Positions 1 to 7,563 of a DNA stretch of 64,000 nucleotides are shown piece after piece. The stretch is taken from NCBI RefSeq assembly GCF_018617385.1, contig NZ_JACSKA010000001.1:806001-870000 (forward strand), read 5' to 3'. Under the pieces are notes generated by a model. The model searched no databases, had not been told where the DNA came from, and worked only from the letters and a program-made list of their open reading frames with translations. Position 1 is the stretch's first letter. Each line of letters begins with the position of its first letter. Origin of the DNA: Exiguobacterium sp018617385. GTDB lineage: Bacteria > Bacillota > Bacilli > Exiguobacteriales > Exiguobacteriaceae. The translations under genes and the position numbers were made by a program.

Positions 1-2082
1 ACGAATGCTCCATAATTGATCGATTTCAAATGCTGATTTATAGAACCAGTTCGTGTCCGGCGTCAAGTCGGGCACCGTGACTGGAATCTTATAGTTTTTC
101 TTCTCTTCCGAGTAGACTTTTTTGTAGACCGGGTCAATCGAGGCGGTGCTACCAGCGATAATCGCTGTCGACGAGTTTGGTGCGACAGCCATCATATAGG
201 CGTTACGGACGCCGTTTTGATGTACTTCTGCTGCGAGACCGTCCCAATCGAGGTCGTCATGTGAACGATAGTTCCGACGCTTGAAGTATTCGCCTGTATG
301 CCATTCTGAACCTTCGAAGACGCCGAATGCTCCTTTTTCCTTGGCGAGTTCCATCGATGCCTGGATCGTGAGATACGCGATCTTTTCGTAGAGTTTCTCA
401 GCGTATTGAACGGCATCGACCGATTCCCAACGGATTCCTTCGAGTGCGAGCAAGTGATGCCAACCGAACGTTCCTAGACCGACTGCACGATACTTCTGGT
501 TCGTGATCATCGCTTGTGGCACTTCGATCGTATTCAAATCGATGACGTTATCGAGCATACGCATTTGAATCGGGATGAGTCGTTCGAGCACATCGGCTTT
601 CACGGCACGAGCAAGTGCGATCGAACTCAAGTTACAGACGACGAAATCACCAGGAGTCTTTGTGATGACGATTTTTCCGTCTTGTGTGTATTCTTCTTCG
701 ATTGTCGTTGCCGACATGTTTTGCGCGATTTCGGAACAGAGGTTTGAACTGTAAATCATCCCTGCATGTTTGTTTGGGTTTGCGCGGTTCACTGCATCTC
801 GGAAGAACATATATGGTGTACCGGTTTCAAGTTGTGAGCGCATGTAACGTTTTACAAGGTCGATGGCCGGAACCGTCACACGGGATAATTCTGGCGTGTT
901 GACACATTCCATATATTTCTCGGTGAAGCTGCCGCCGTTCTCTGACTCATCGAAATAGTCTTCAAGGCTATATCCCATCACGGTACGAATCTCGTGTGGG
1001 TCGAACAAGTGCCAGTCGCCGCGTGCCTCGACCGTACGCATGAAGAGATCTGGGAGGCAGACGCCTGTGAACAAGTCGTGTGTCCGGAGACGCTCATCCC
1101 CGTTGTTCAATTTTGCGTCGAGAAATTCGAAGATGTCCTTATGCCAAATGTCTAAATAGACGGCAATAGAGCCTTGACGCATACCGAGTTGGTCGACCGA
1201 GACGGCTGTGTTATTCAACTGCTTCATCCAAGGAAGGGCACCACTTGAGACGCCTTTGAAACCTTTGATGTCACTACCTCGTGAACGGATTTTCCCGAGG
1301 TAGACACCGATTCCGCCGCCACCTTTTGAGAGTGTCGCCACATCGGTGTTCGAATCATAGATGCCACGGAGAGAGTCGTCGACTGTATCAATGAAACAAG
1401 AGCTGAGCTGTCCATATGATTTGCCGGCGTTTGACAACGTTGGTGTCGCGACCGTCATATAAAGGTTTGATAAGGCCCAATAAGCCTCTTCGACGAGCTT
1501 CAAGCGAGTCGTCTCGTCTTCTTTTTGCATGAGCGTCATTGCGATGACCATGAAGCGTTCCTGTGGAAGCTCATAAAGGTTCTTCACATGATCGCGCCCA
1601 AGATAGCGGTCCGACAACGTGCGGAGTCCGATATATGTGAAGAGACGGTCACGAGATGGATCGATCAATGTTTCGAGATGGTCCATGTCTTCTTTTGAAT
1701 ACGTATCGAGAAGCGCTGACGTGAAGATGCGTTTTGATGTTAACGTCTCAACCAGTTGATAGAAGTTACCATAACGCATGGATGCTTCGTAACCGCGGTT
1801 ACGTGCCGCTTCGAGATAGAGGCGGTTCAAGTACATTTCCGTTGCCACGAACGTCCAGTCCGGTTCTTCGGCTTTCAACATATCGAGGGCGTGCATCGTC
1901 AATAAGTCATATACTACATCTTGTGTTAGCGTTTTTGTCTCGAGCGCCCGAATCGCCCGTTCTTCATAGCGCTCTACGCTTAAGTGAGGATACCGTGTCT
2001 GGATAGATTGAATAAGAGAAGAGACGTCAGCAAGCGTTGGAGCCGCTGGTAGCATCGTCTCGTGATGGATAGGGGATGTCAA
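1..2082 (-). CDS. nrdA: Ribonucleoside-diphosphate reductase alpha subunit, class I (partial, C-terminus off the window)
   Basis: Catalytic large subunit that reduces ribonucleotides to deoxyribonucleotides. 694 codons are visible and the 3' end lies beyond base 1. I chose the TTG at 2082 because AAAGGAGTGAT stands just upstream; an in-frame ATG at 2055 is the alternative. Active-site features read from the translation are the redox Cys in the SSCF stretch (about residue 229), the glycine-rich GGGGIGVYLGKI segment, and the radical-site NLCSEI motif (Cys about 449). The sequence resembles NrdA-type more than NrdE-type proteins. The first 50 residues lack the V-x-K-R-D-G signature of an ATP-cone. 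Two NrdR-like boxes lie upstream. The choice between the names nrdA and nrdE is uncertain. Confidence 0.93.
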   Translation of the reverse strand, partial: MTSPIHHETMLPAAPTLADVSSLIQSIQTRYPHLSVERYEERAIRALETKTLTQDVVYDLLTMHALDMLKAEEPDWTFVATEMYLNRLYLEAARNRGYEASMRYGNFYQLVETLTSKRIFTSALLDTYSKEDMDHLETLIDPSRDRLFTYIGLRTLSDRYLGRDHVKNLYELPQERFMVIAMTLMQKEDETTRLKLVEEAYWALSNLYMTVATPTLSNAGKSYGQLSSCFIDTVDDSLRGIYDSNTDVATLSKGGGGIGVYLGKIRSRGSDIKGFKGVSSGALPWMKQLNNTAVSVDQLGMRQGSIAVYLDIWHKDIFEFLDAKLNNGDERLRTHDLFTGVCLPDLFMRTVEARGDWHLFDPHEIRTVMGYSLEDYFDESENGGSFTEKYMECVNTPELSRVTVPAIDLVKRYMRSQLETGTPYMFFRDAVNRANPNKHAGMIYSSNLCSEIAQNMSATTIEEEYTQDGKIVITKTPGDFVVCNLSSIALARAVKADVLERLIPIQMRMLDNVIDLNTIEVPQAMITNQKYRAVGLGTFGWHHLLALEGIRWESVDAVQYAEKLYEKIAYLTIQASMELAKEKGAFGVFEGSEWHTGEYFKRRNYRSHDDLDWDGLAAEVHQNGVRNAYMMAVAPNSSTAIIAGSTASIDPVYKKVYSEEKKNYKIPVTVPDLTPDTNWFYKSAFEIDQLWSIR

Positions 2083-2144
2083 AATAGATCACTCCTTTAG
2101 ATGGTGTAGACGTTATGAAAGAATAATAAGAACTTCCTAACCTG

Positions 2145-2193
2145 TCACAATATATACGTAACGATCAAAATACTCGTTAACTATATATTGACA
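2145..2193 (-). promoter_or_regulatory. Pair of NrdR boxes in the RNR promoter region
   Basis: Two near-palindromic AT-rich boxes with cores ACAATATATACG (2147-2158) and ACTATATATTGA (2180-2191) each match 10 of 12 positions of the NrdR-box core ACWATATATWGT. Their centres are 33 bp apart, about three helical turns, as is usual for NrdR box pairs. They lie 65-110 bp upstream of the ribonucleotide reductase start. The expected role is repression by NrdR when dATP is abundant; this is inferred from the motif only. Confidence 0.75.
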
Positions 2194-2602
2194 CTTTTTT
2201 ATCTTTTTAATCATAAAACACCTATATTTAGTTTTTCAATCCTTGACATTCTGGAATGTGCCCGTCGCCTTTTTGCTTTTGCTCCAAAAGGGCTTCATGA
2301 CCCAATTTGAGACAGAGAACTGAGATGAAAAAAAATTATGTATTGTCTTTGCTTGTTTTTTCACAAATTGATGAATTCGATTTCATCACTCTTGATGAAA
2401 CATTTTATCCGTTTGTTTAAGGTGGAATGGATTGTATTTGACGTTGCTTATCAAAATACCTGCATATTCATTTCATACTAGATATAGTGTTCCGATGAAT
2501 CAAGAAATATGAATCCATTTGTCAAGGCTGGTATCCGATTAAAAAGTAAGGTAGATTGGTGAAGTAGGACATGGAATTTCAGCGAAAAGAAGGGTTTAAC
2601 AA
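2194..2602. other. Intergenic stretch between divergent nrdA and the DUF1871 operon
   Basis: About 400 AT-rich bases with no convincing gene. A possible -10 TATAGT sits at 2483-2488, with a weak TGCATA 16 bp upstream, and could drive the rightward operon. I see no terminator or riboswitch here. Confidence 0.4.
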
Positions 2603-2833
2603 GTGCGTACAGAAGACTTATTATTAACATGGGACCCACTCGGTTATGGGGCAGGTTCATACGGACCGGAGTTTGATGAGGTCATGATGGCATTGACTTA
2701 TGTCGATTCTCCCGAACAATTGACCGAAGTGATTCGCCGTACGCTTCTTGAAGCGTTCGATGCGTGTCCACCAGAAGCAGAGATTTTCGAGATGGCGCAG
2801 CGACTCCTCGCCTCGTCATCTTGCCAACTATAA
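2603..2833 (+). CDS. DUF1871 family protein (YugE-like)
   Basis: Small protein of 76 residues with the DUF1871 pattern: an LLxxWDPxGxGxxxYxxE segment near the N-terminus (about residues 6-25), then a helical region rich in Asp, Leu and Glu. The start is GTG at 2603 with AGAAGGG upstream. No biochemical function is established for the family. It opens a cluster ordered like the B. subtilis yugE-yugL region, with alaR, alaT, yugI, a yugJ-type dehydrogenase and pgi downstream, which supports the assignment. The next gene's ribosome site overlaps its stop codon, so the two are probably co-transcribed. Confidence 0.75.
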   Translation: MRTEDLLLTWDPLGYGAGSYGPEFDEVMMALTYVDSPEQLTEVIRRTLLEAFDACPPEAEIFEMAQRLLASSSCQL

Positions 2834-2846
2834 GGAGGAACCCATA

Positions 2847-3095
2847 ATGTTACGAATTGATCCAACACCGAATCCGAATGCGATGAAAGTGACACTTCCA
2901 GAGAATGTGTTTGGCGCCAAGAGTCAAAGTGTAAAGGCGGGCGAAGCGACAGATCAGCCGCTCCTCGCAAAACTAGTTGAAATCGAGGGCGTCGAGAGCG
3001 TGTTTGCTTATGGTGACTTTGTGACCGTATCAAAAGAGAATGGCGTGAGCTGGGAAGCGATTCTTCCACACGTTGAGACGGCATATCGCGGATGA
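2847..3095 (+). CDS. NifU N-terminal (Nfu_N) domain protein, short form
   Basis: An 82-residue protein whose start, RIDPTPNPNAMKV, is the hallmark of the Nfu/NifU N-terminal domain, followed by residues typical of that fold (GVESVFAYGDFVTVSK, about 50-65). The domain is found in Fe-S scaffold proteins and in Bacillus YpgR-type proteins. Here it stands alone, with no CxxC-bearing Nfu C-terminal domain, so it cannot by itself be a standard scaffold. ATG at 2847 is preceded by TAAGGAGG. The gene overlaps the glycosyltransferase by 4 bases (ATGA), which suggests translational coupling. Confidence 0.8.
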   Translation: MLRIDPTPNPNAMKVTLPENVFGAKSQSVKAGEATDQPLLAKLVEIEGVESVFAYGDFVTVSKENGVSWEAILPHVETAYRG

Positions 3096-3892
3096 ACCCG
3101 ATTGTCTCGATTGTCATTCCGGCGTATAAACGCGAGACTGAACTGACGGAACTGCTTGAAAGTCTAACGGTCCAAACGTTTCAGCAGTTTGAGGTCTTGG
3201 TCATGAATAATGAAGGGCCGCCAAAACAACATCTTTTGGCGCCTTTTTTGAATCAATTGGATGCACGTGTCATTGAAGTGGGTGAGAACCATCACGTCCG
3301 GGCCCGTAATCGTGGTGTTCTCGAGGCGAGAGGCGATGTCATCTTGTTACTAGACGATGACGATTTGCTTATGCCGACACATTTGGAGGAGGGGCTACGC
3401 GACCTTCAACAGGCAGACCTCGTCTATTCGGATGCTGAGCTGTTCCGATTCGAATGGAGAGCGGGCCGTCGTGTCGTGACGGACTGGGAACCGTTCGCTT
3501 ACGCGTTTGATCGAGAGCGGATGCGTCAGGACTCGACGTTCATCCCTTCAGGCACGATGTATCGCAAATCGATTCATGACACGATCGGTCTATTCGACGA
3601 AGATGTCTATAACTACTGGGATTGGGATTTCTTGTTGAGGGTAATGGATGCATTCACGGTGTCACATCCGGCGCGTGCGACGGTACTTTACGCCTTCAAC
3701 GGGACCGATAACCTGTCGGCAAAACAGGATGAAACGAGACGTCGTTATTTTGATCATTTCTGTCAAAAACACGGTCTGACAGACATGGAGATGAAGAATT
3801 TCCATATCGTTCAGGAGGAACGACGCGCATTCGTGAGACAGACAGAGAGAACGTTCACAGGCGTGCTACCTGGTCGAACGGAAGGAGAATAA
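3092..3892 (+). CDS. Family 2 (GT-A) glycosyltransferase
   Basis: A 266-residue protein opening with IVSIVIPAYKRETELTELL, the nucleotide-sugar-binding start of GT2 enzymes. The DDDD stretch near residue 90 (LLLDDDDLL) supplies the DXD metal site, and a WDWDFLLR segment near residue 180 supplies the acceptor-side ED/WD-type motif. It probably transfers a sugar to a cell-surface or cytoplasmic acceptor; the substrate cannot be told. No membrane segment is apparent. It is translationally coupled to the Nfu_N gene and ends 2 bases before the alaR start, so it sits inside the operon. It has no counterpart at this place in the B. subtilis yug cluster that I recall. Confidence 0.85.
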   Translation: MNPIVSIVIPAYKRETELTELLESLTVQTFQQFEVLVMNNEGPPKQHLLAPFLNQLDARVIEVGENHHVRARNRGVLEARGDVILLLDDDDLLMPTHLEEGLRDLQQADLVYSDAELFRFEWRAGRRVVTDWEPFAYAFDRERMRQDSTFIPSGTMYRKSIHDTIGLFDEDVYNYWDWDFLLRVMDAFTVSHPARATVLYAFNGTDNLSAKQDETRRRYFDHFCQKHGLTDMEMKNFHIVQEERRAFVRQTERTFTGVLPGRTEGE

Positions 3893-3894
3893 GT

Positions 3895-4389
3895 ATGTAT
3901 TCATCAAAAGAACTTGAGTTGTTAGAGCTGCTAGAAGAAAAAGGGTATCTCGAGACGAAGATGTTGGCTGATTTGTTGGCACTCGATGAGGAGACGATTG
4001 AATCGATGCTTGAGAAATTCAAGCAAGACGGGATTCTCCTCGGATTTCGTGCCATGGTCAATTGGCAAAAAATCAATCGTCACGATGTCACTGCCTTCAT
4101 TGACGTTAAAGTCACTCCGAAACGAGGACGCGGATTTGACGACGTGGCCGAGCGTATTTATCGTTTCCCAGAAGTGACGGCGCTTTATTTGATGTCGGGG
4201 GCGTATGACCTTCAAGTCGTCATTCGGGCGAACTCGCTTCAAGACGTCGCCTCATTTGTCTCAGACAAGCTATCGCCGCTTGATTCGGTCTTGTCGACGA
4301 CAACCCACTTCAAATTGAAGACGTACAAACATGACGGGATCTTGTTCACCCCACAAACTGAAGATAAGCGGTTGAACATCACGCCATGA
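3895..4389 (+). CDS. alaR: Lrp/AsnC family regulator, AlaR-like
   Basis: A 164-residue Lrp/AsnC regulator: an N-terminal winged helix-turn-helix (about residues 1-60; LLELLEEKGYLETKMLADLLALDEETIESML) and a C-terminal RAM effector domain (about 75-150, containing VTALYLMSGAYDLQVVIR). The 4-base ATGA overlap with the downstream aminotransferase and the alaR-alaT pairing known from B. subtilis (yugG-yugH) suggest that it controls alanine synthesis. The name rests on that synteny and general resemblance, not on alignment. Confidence 0.85.
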   Translation: MYSSKELELLELLEEKGYLETKMLADLLALDEETIESMLEKFKQDGILLGFRAMVNWQKINRHDVTAFIDVKVTPKRGRGFDDVAERIYRFPEVTALYLMSGAYDLQVVIRANSLQDVASFVSDKLSPLDSVLSTTTHFKLKTYKHDGILFTPQTEDKRLNITP

Positions 4390-5570
4390 AGTCTTTATCG
4401 AATCAAGTCGTCTCGATGAAGCCATCGGGCATTCGCCGTTTCTTTGACTTAGCACAGACGATGGATAACGTGGTCTCTCTCGGGGTGGGAGAACCGGATT
4501 TCATCACACCATGGAACGTGCGAGAAGCGAGCTATGCCGCACTCGAAGAAGGCTATACGGCGTATAGCGCCAACGCCGGTCTCATCGAGTTGCGCGAAGA
4601 AATCGCTACTTATATGAAAGAACGCTTTTTAGTCGAGTACGATCCGACGTCTGAATTGATTGTCACGACTGGGGCATCGCAGGCGCTCGATATCGCATTC
4701 CGTGCCCTTCTCAATCCAGGGGACGAGGTCATCGTGGTCGAACCGGCATTCGTTTCATATGGTCCACTCATCGAGTTGGCAGGTGGGACCGTCGTCCCTG
4801 TCGCATGTCGTCCGGAAAAAGGGTTTCGACTCGATCGGGAAGACGTCGAGCAAGCCATCACAGAACGGACGAAAGCGATCTTGCTCTGCTTCCCGTCCAA
4901 TCCGACGGGCGCCACGATGAATGGCGATGAACTCGCACAAATCGCAGAGCTCGCGACAAAGTATGACCTTTGGGTCGTCAGCGATGAGATTTATGCGGAA
5001 CTCTGTTACGACGAACCATTTGTCAGCTTTGCGACGCTTCACGACATGCGAGACCGGACGATTGTCGTCAACGGTTTCTCGAAGGCGTTTGCGATGACTG
5101 GATGGCGCCTTGGCTTCACATGCGCACCGGAAATCGTCACGCGAGAGATGTTAAAGGTCCATCAATACGGCATGATGTGTGCACCAACGCTCGTTCAATT
5201 CGGTGGACTCGAGGCACTTCGGACCCGTGATCAGCACGTGCCGAGCATGGTGAAAAGTTATCGTCAACGTCGAAACTATTTCATTCAAGCGCTGAATGAA
5301 GCGGGGCTACCGACGCACGTGCCAGGCGGAGCATTCTATGCCTTCCCTTCGATTCGACATACTGGATTGACGAGTGAAGAATTTGCAGAACGTCTTCTCG
5401 TCGAAGAACGTGTTGCCGTTGTTCCAGGAAACGCCTTCGGTGAGAGCGGGGAAGGGTTCGTCCGGGCGAGTTATGCGACTTCGCTCGAACAACTACAAGA
5501 AGCGATTCTCCGGATTCAACGTTTCATGAAACAATTCGAAGTCATAGTAGCCAAGGACTCTCATTCGTGA
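4386..5570 (+). CDS. alaT: Alanine transaminase, class I/II aminotransferase
   Basis: A 394-residue PLP-dependent fold-type I aminotransferase that would interconvert pyruvate plus glutamate and alanine plus 2-oxoglutarate. Visible motifs are LGVGEPDF near the start, YSANAGLIELREEIA, SNPTGA, SDEIYAEL, and the PLP-lysine segment NGFSKAFAMTGWRLG (Lys about 233). Assignment to AlaT rather than to an aspartate-type enzyme comes from coupling to the alaR-like regulator and the yug synteny. The TGA stop lies inside the stem of the downstream terminator. Confidence 0.88.
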   Translation: MKSLSNQVVSMKPSGIRRFFDLAQTMDNVVSLGVGEPDFITPWNVREASYAALEEGYTAYSANAGLIELREEIATYMKERFLVEYDPTSELIVTTGASQALDIAFRALLNPGDEVIVVEPAFVSYGPLIELAGGTVVPVACRPEKGFRLDREDVEQAITERTKAILLCFPSNPTGATMNGDELAQIAELATKYDLWVVSDEIYAELCYDEPFVSFATLHDMRDRTIVVNGFSKAFAMTGWRLGFTCAPEIVTREMLKVHQYGMMCAPTLVQFGGLEALRTRDQHVPSMVKSYRQRRNYFIQALNEAGLPTHVPGGAFYAFPSIRHTGLTSEEFAERLLVEERVAVVPGNAFGESGEGFVRASYATSLEQLQEAILRIQRFMKQFEVIVAKDSHS

Positions 5571-5580
5571 GAGTTTTTTG
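5557..5580 (+). terminator. Rho-independent terminator of the alaR-alaT operon
   Basis: ACTCTCA-TTCG-TGAGAGT hairpin (5557-5574) followed by six T residues. The alaT stop codon is part of the 3' arm. Confidence 0.9.
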
Positions 5581-5628
5581 GCGTTTTAGCGATATAACGA
5601 AAGGGAAAAGACGGGCGAGGTGAAGAGG

Positions 5629-6873
5629 ATGAAACAATTTGACTTTGTTGCAATCGGGTGTGGTCCGTATAATCTTGGTCTCATGGCCCTTGCGGAGAAG
5701 ACTGAACTGCATGGGGTTTGCTTTGAGCAACGTGCGGAGATGATGTGGCATGAAGGCATGTTGATTGAAGGGATGACGATGCAGACGCATTATTTACAAG
5801 ATCTCGTCACATTGGCGGACCCGACCCATCCATCGAGTTTTCTGAACTATTTGAGTGATACGGGTCGACTCCAAACATTTATCACGCAAGAACAAGATAA
5901 GATTCCTCGAACGGAATACAACCGTTATTTGCGGTGGGTTGTTAATCAACTGTCGACGATTCGTTTCGGTCATTATGTATCTGGCGTCCGAGCGGAAGAA
6001 GAGGGCTTCCTCGTGACCGTCGAATCGGACGGGCAATCGACACAAGTTTATGCAAGACATCTCGTCCTAGGGACAGGGGCGGCGCCGTTCGTGCCGGACG
6101 GGTTTGAACAAGTCATTCATACGAGCGATTATTTGACGTACCGGGACGTCCTCAAAGACCGATATCGTGTCGCGGTCGTCGGGAGTGGACAGAGTGCTGC
6201 GGAAGTCTTCCTTGATTTGTTGCGTGAGGCAACGGATGAACAACGCGTCGACTGGCTCACACGCTCCGAACACTTTGAGTCACTCGAAGCAGGCAAGCTC
6301 GGGGATGAAATTTTTAGTGTGGATTATGTCGATTATTTTCATAAGCTACCGTATGACGCTCGGCAAGAGCTACTCGGGTCATTCGAGCGTTTCCGTCACG
6401 GTGTCAATCCTGAGACGATGACCTCGATCTATGAGACGTTGTATCATCGGACTGCAGAAGGACAAGCGACGAAAGCTGACATGATGACACAGGTCGAAGT
6501 GGAATCGATCACTTATGATTGGTTGACACATCGTTTGAAAGGGACGCAACGCTATACGGGAGAAGTGATTGAAAGAGAGTACGATCTCGTCGTCGTGGCG
6601 ACGGGGTATCGCCCGGTGGTCCCATCTTGGGTCAATCAGCTCCCGGTCGTATGGGAAGCAGAGGGAGAATGGGCAGTACGTGACACGTATGAAGTGATCA
6701 TGAGCGAGTCGTTAGGCGGGAAGTTGTTCACGCATACGAATTTAGAGCATTCGCATGGTCCGGCTGCGACGAATCTCGGGATGGCTGTCTATCGAAATGC
6801 GGTCATATTGAATGACATGGCTGGGGAAACGATCTATCCGATTCGCCATCAGAAGCCGTTTACGACATTTTGA
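5629..6873 (+). CDS. L-ornithine/L-lysine N-monooxygenase family protein (SidA/IucD/PvdA)
   Basis: A 414-residue FAD- and NADPH-dependent hydroxylase of the family that makes N-hydroxylysine or N-hydroxyornithine for hydroxamate siderophores. The FAD motif AIGCGPYNLGL is near the N-terminus, the NADPH motif VVGSGQSAAEVFLDLL near residue 185, and the family D-x3-ATGY signature appears as YDLVVVATGYRP (about 323). MQTHYLQDLVTL and the substrate-site region are present. I preferred ATG 5629, with GAGGTG 6 bases upstream, over the GTG at 5620. No NIS synthetase, siderophore NRPS or siderophore transporter is adjacent, so its substrate and pathway are open. Confidence 0.88.
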   Translation: MKQFDFVAIGCGPYNLGLMALAEKTELHGVCFEQRAEMMWHEGMLIEGMTMQTHYLQDLVTLADPTHPSSFLNYLSDTGRLQTFITQEQDKIPRTEYNRYLRWVVNQLSTIRFGHYVSGVRAEEEGFLVTVESDGQSTQVYARHLVLGTGAAPFVPDGFEQVIHTSDYLTYRDVLKDRYRVAVVGSGQSAAEVFLDLLREATDEQRVDWLTRSEHFESLEAGKLGDEIFSVDYVDYFHKLPYDARQELLGSFERFRHGVNPETMTSIYETLYHRTAEGQATKADMMTQVEVESITYDWLTHRLKGTQRYTGEVIEREYDLVVVATGYRPVVPSWVNQLPVVWEAEGEWAVRDTYEVIMSESLGGKLFTHTNLEHSHGPAATNLGMAVYRNAVILNDMAGETIYPIRHQKPFTTF

Positions 6874-6875
6874 AC

Positions 6876-6903
6876 AAAAAAAGGGCTAGGCGAGTCGCCT
6901 AGC
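6876..6903 (-). terminator. Minus-strand Rho-independent terminator
   Basis: Stem GCTAGGCG/CGCCTAGC (6885-6903) with a 3-base loop. Seven A on the plus strand (6876-6882) form the T tract only on the minus strand. The plus-strand 3' side has no T run. Confidence 0.75.
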
Positions 6904-6960
6904 GGAATCAGGGGGGAATACTTGAAGTCTTGCTTGATTTGTATTTACCCCGCACTTCGA
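6876..6960 (-). ncRNA. Candidate small RNA ending in a minus-strand terminator
   Basis: Read on the minus strand, this stretch holds a hairpin GGGGTAAATAC...GTATTCCCCCC (about 6951-6911), a short linker, then a strong terminator hairpin with a T tract at 6903-6876. No minus-strand gene lies to the right for this terminator to serve, because the neighbouring genes on both sides are plus-strand. That suggests a short independent transcript of about 80-120 nt. No clear minus-strand promoter was found; TTGGTATGTT near 6975 is at most an extended -10. Confidence 0.4.
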
Positions 6961-7070
6961 CTTTAAAACATACCAACACGTCAAAAATAATCTTTTTTAC
7001 TAAATTCTACACTTTATCGAAAAAAGTATGTTATAGTAAGTTGATGAATTTAGCATAGGAGTTGTTTGTA

Positions 7071-7463
7071 ATGGCAAAATACGAAAAAGATCAAGTATTA
7101 ACAGGTAAAGTAACAGGAATCCAACCATTCGGTGCTTTCGTAGCACTCGATGACGAGACTCAAGGTCTTGTACACATTTCAGAAATCTCACACGACTACG
7201 TAAAAGACGTAAACGATTACGTTCAAGTTGGTCAAGAAGTTGAAGTGAAAATCCTTGAAGTGGACGAAGCTTCTAAAAAAATCAAGCTTTCAATGAAAGC
7301 GACGCAAGAAGCTCCAAAACGCGAGAAGTCTGCGAAGCCAGCTCGTCGTGCGCCACGCCGCAACGAAGCAGCTTCAAACTTCAAGCAAGAAGAAGCTCCA
7401 GGATTCACAGTCCTCAAAGACAAACTTGAAGACTGGATCAAAAACACAAACTTCAAGAAGTAA
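7071..7463 (+). CDS. yugI: S1 RNA-binding domain protein, YugI/GSP13-like
   Basis: A 130-residue protein with one S1 (OB-fold) RNA-binding domain at about residues 5-75 (GKVTGIQPFGAFVALDDETQGLVHISEIS ... KILEVDEASKKIKLSMKA), then a basic tail with KPARRAPRR, and a short amphipathic C-terminus. The B. subtilis relative is general stress protein 13, which associates with ribosomes. Placement after alaT fits yugH-yugI order. ATG 7071 has TAGGAG upstream; a TATAGT -10 lies near 7032. It is followed directly by a strong terminator, so it is likely monocistronic. Confidence 0.9.
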   Translation: MAKYEKDQVLTGKVTGIQPFGAFVALDDETQGLVHISEISHDYVKDVNDYVQVGQEVEVKILEVDEASKKIKLSMKATQEAPKREKSAKPARRAPRRNEAASNFKQEEAPGFTVLKDKLEDWIKNTNFKK

Positions 7464-7472
7464 GTGTTTCAA

Positions 7473-7504
7473 GGTGGCCCGTTCCAAACGGGTCACCTTT
7501 TTTT
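7473..7504 (+). terminator. Terminator after yugI
   Basis: Stem GGTGGCCCGTT/AACGGGTCACC (one G-T pair) with a CCA loop, followed by seven T. Confidence 0.9.
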
Positions 7505-7563
7505 GTTTTACAGGAATCGGTGGGACGTATGACGAAACTGTAAATCGAATAGGAGGAGATCAT

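Noticed and set aside
2235..2300. A 20-codon minus-strand ORF starting MKPFWSKSKK
   Set aside because: No ribosome binding site and no clear conserved context; too short to support.
5620..5628. GTG at 5620 as start of the N-monooxygenase
   Set aside because: ATG 5629 has the better-spaced GAGGTG ribosome site.
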